A DNA stretch of 31,046 nt from Allomyces macrogynus ATCC 38327. Lineage: Eukaryota; Blastocladiomycota; Blastocladiomycetes; Blastocladiales; Blastocladiaceae. Under the pieces are notes generated by a model. That model was not told where the DNA came from, ran no database searches, and was given only the letters and a program-made list of their open reading frames with translations. Location: assembly GCA_000151295.1 (NCBI GenBank), contig GG745335.1, positions 413,962 through 445,007 of the forward strand. Reading direction: 5' to 3'. The translations under genes were made by a program, and so were the position numbers. This document shows positions 30,703-31,046 of this stretch, one piece after another (position 1 is the stretch's first letter; the number at the start of each line of letters is the position of its first letter).

Positions 30703-31046
30703 TCATGTCGCGACTGTCCGTACTTTATGCAGCATCCGCGCCATCGCCGCGCTCGCTCCCTCATTCGTCTGCTGCTGCTGCTGCTGCTGCGCCGGCGGCG
30801 GCGACACGGCCGCTCGCTGATGCAGCTCCTGCTGCCGCTGATGCGCCGCCGTCGCCGCCTTCACCGCCGGGCTCGGCGGAGCCGCGGACGTGGGACTCGG
30901 CGGCGCCAACACCGCCGAGTGAAACGGCATGTCGGATGTCATCACCGTCGTCGCAACCGACGCCGTCATCAACCCCCCACCTCCCTCTCTTCTCACCGTC
31001 CCGGCGACCGTCGGCGACGTGATCCCCGCCGCCGCCAACTGCGCCG
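30703..31046 (-). CDS. C-terminal end of a poly-Gln low-complexity protein (partial at window edge)
   Basis: The minus-strand frame is open from the window edge to TGA 30705-30703, about 113 codons. It reads Ala/Pro/Ser-rich, with HQRQQELHQRAAVSPPP, a run of seven Gln (CAG) and the end ARMLHKVRTVAT. The window contains no ATG that must be the start, so the 5' part is outside. Function is unknown. The codon pattern resembles the low-complexity gene at the left edge. A chance open frame in GC-rich DNA cannot be excluded. Confidence 0.45.
   Translation of the reverse strand, partial: AQLAAAGITSPTVAGTVRREGGGGLMTASVATTVMTSDMPFHSAVLAPPSPTSAAPPSPAVKAATAAHQRQQELHQRAAVSPPPAQQQQQQQTNEGASAAMARMLHKVRTVAT

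Overview
The window is nuclear DNA of a GC-rich, intron-bearing fungus, most likely an early-diverging zoosporic lineage. Blastocladiomycota is my best guess, but that is an inference. The grounds are a division-1 chitin synthase, an Irc3-type mitochondrial helicase, a proteinase-K-like subtilisin and a plant/animal-type (6-4) photolyase. Introns are short (about 57-110 nt) with GTACG, GTGCG or GTTCG donors, CTGAC/ACTAAC branch sites and TAG/CAG acceptors. Low-complexity Gln, His, Pro and Gly tracts are abundant. There are no bacterial-style operons, no CRISPR array and no recognisable tRNA or rRNA.

Layout. 15-2881 (-): a two-exon, 934-aa low-complexity protein. 4319-7665 (+): nine-exon chitin synthase. 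8825-9790 (-): 5'-truncated relic of a DUF1399/GRDP-like gene. 10161-14564 (+): eight-exon WDR7 (rabconnectin-3 beta) orthologue. 14880-16664 (+): two-exon (6-4) photolyase. 17114-18594 (+): second DUF1399/GRDP-like copy, longer at the 5' end but broken. 18792-21918 (-): WD40-repeat gene with a 100-N assembly gap, frameshifts and one in-frame TAG. 22605-25417 (+): membrane-anchored subtilisin. 25510-27802 (-): decayed IRC3 helicase. 27987-28886 (+): unrecognised HExxH protein. 29106-29861 (-): secreted Lys/Asn/Gly-rich protein. 30703-31046 (-): 3' end of a poly-Gln gene running off the window.

Seven loci have clean reading frames after splicing, and the edge fragment is also open: the 934-aa protein, CHS, WDR7, photolyase, subtilisin, the HExxH protein and the secreted protein. 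Four loci are broken: both GRDP copies, the WD40 gene and IRC3. The in-frame stops I could place in the broken loci are all TAG or TAA, never TGA, and most sit where glutamine would fit. Both GRDP copies carry TAG at the same conserved position of a WHTH-x-LHP motif. The intact genes contain many Gln codons and no in-frame TAG or TAA, so ordinary pseudogene decay is the leading explanation. The pattern still deserves a direct test.

Functionally the genes are a chromosomal mix, not one pathway: cell-wall synthesis (CHS), V-ATPase-linked membrane traffic (WDR7), UV repair (photolyase) and secreted or surface proteins (subtilisin, Lys/Asn/Gly-rich protein). I did not find a convincing multi-gene novel system. 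The most unusual items are the stop-codon pattern, a tandemly duplicated intron in CHS, the subtilisin with a transmembrane helix and long tail, and the HExxH orphan.
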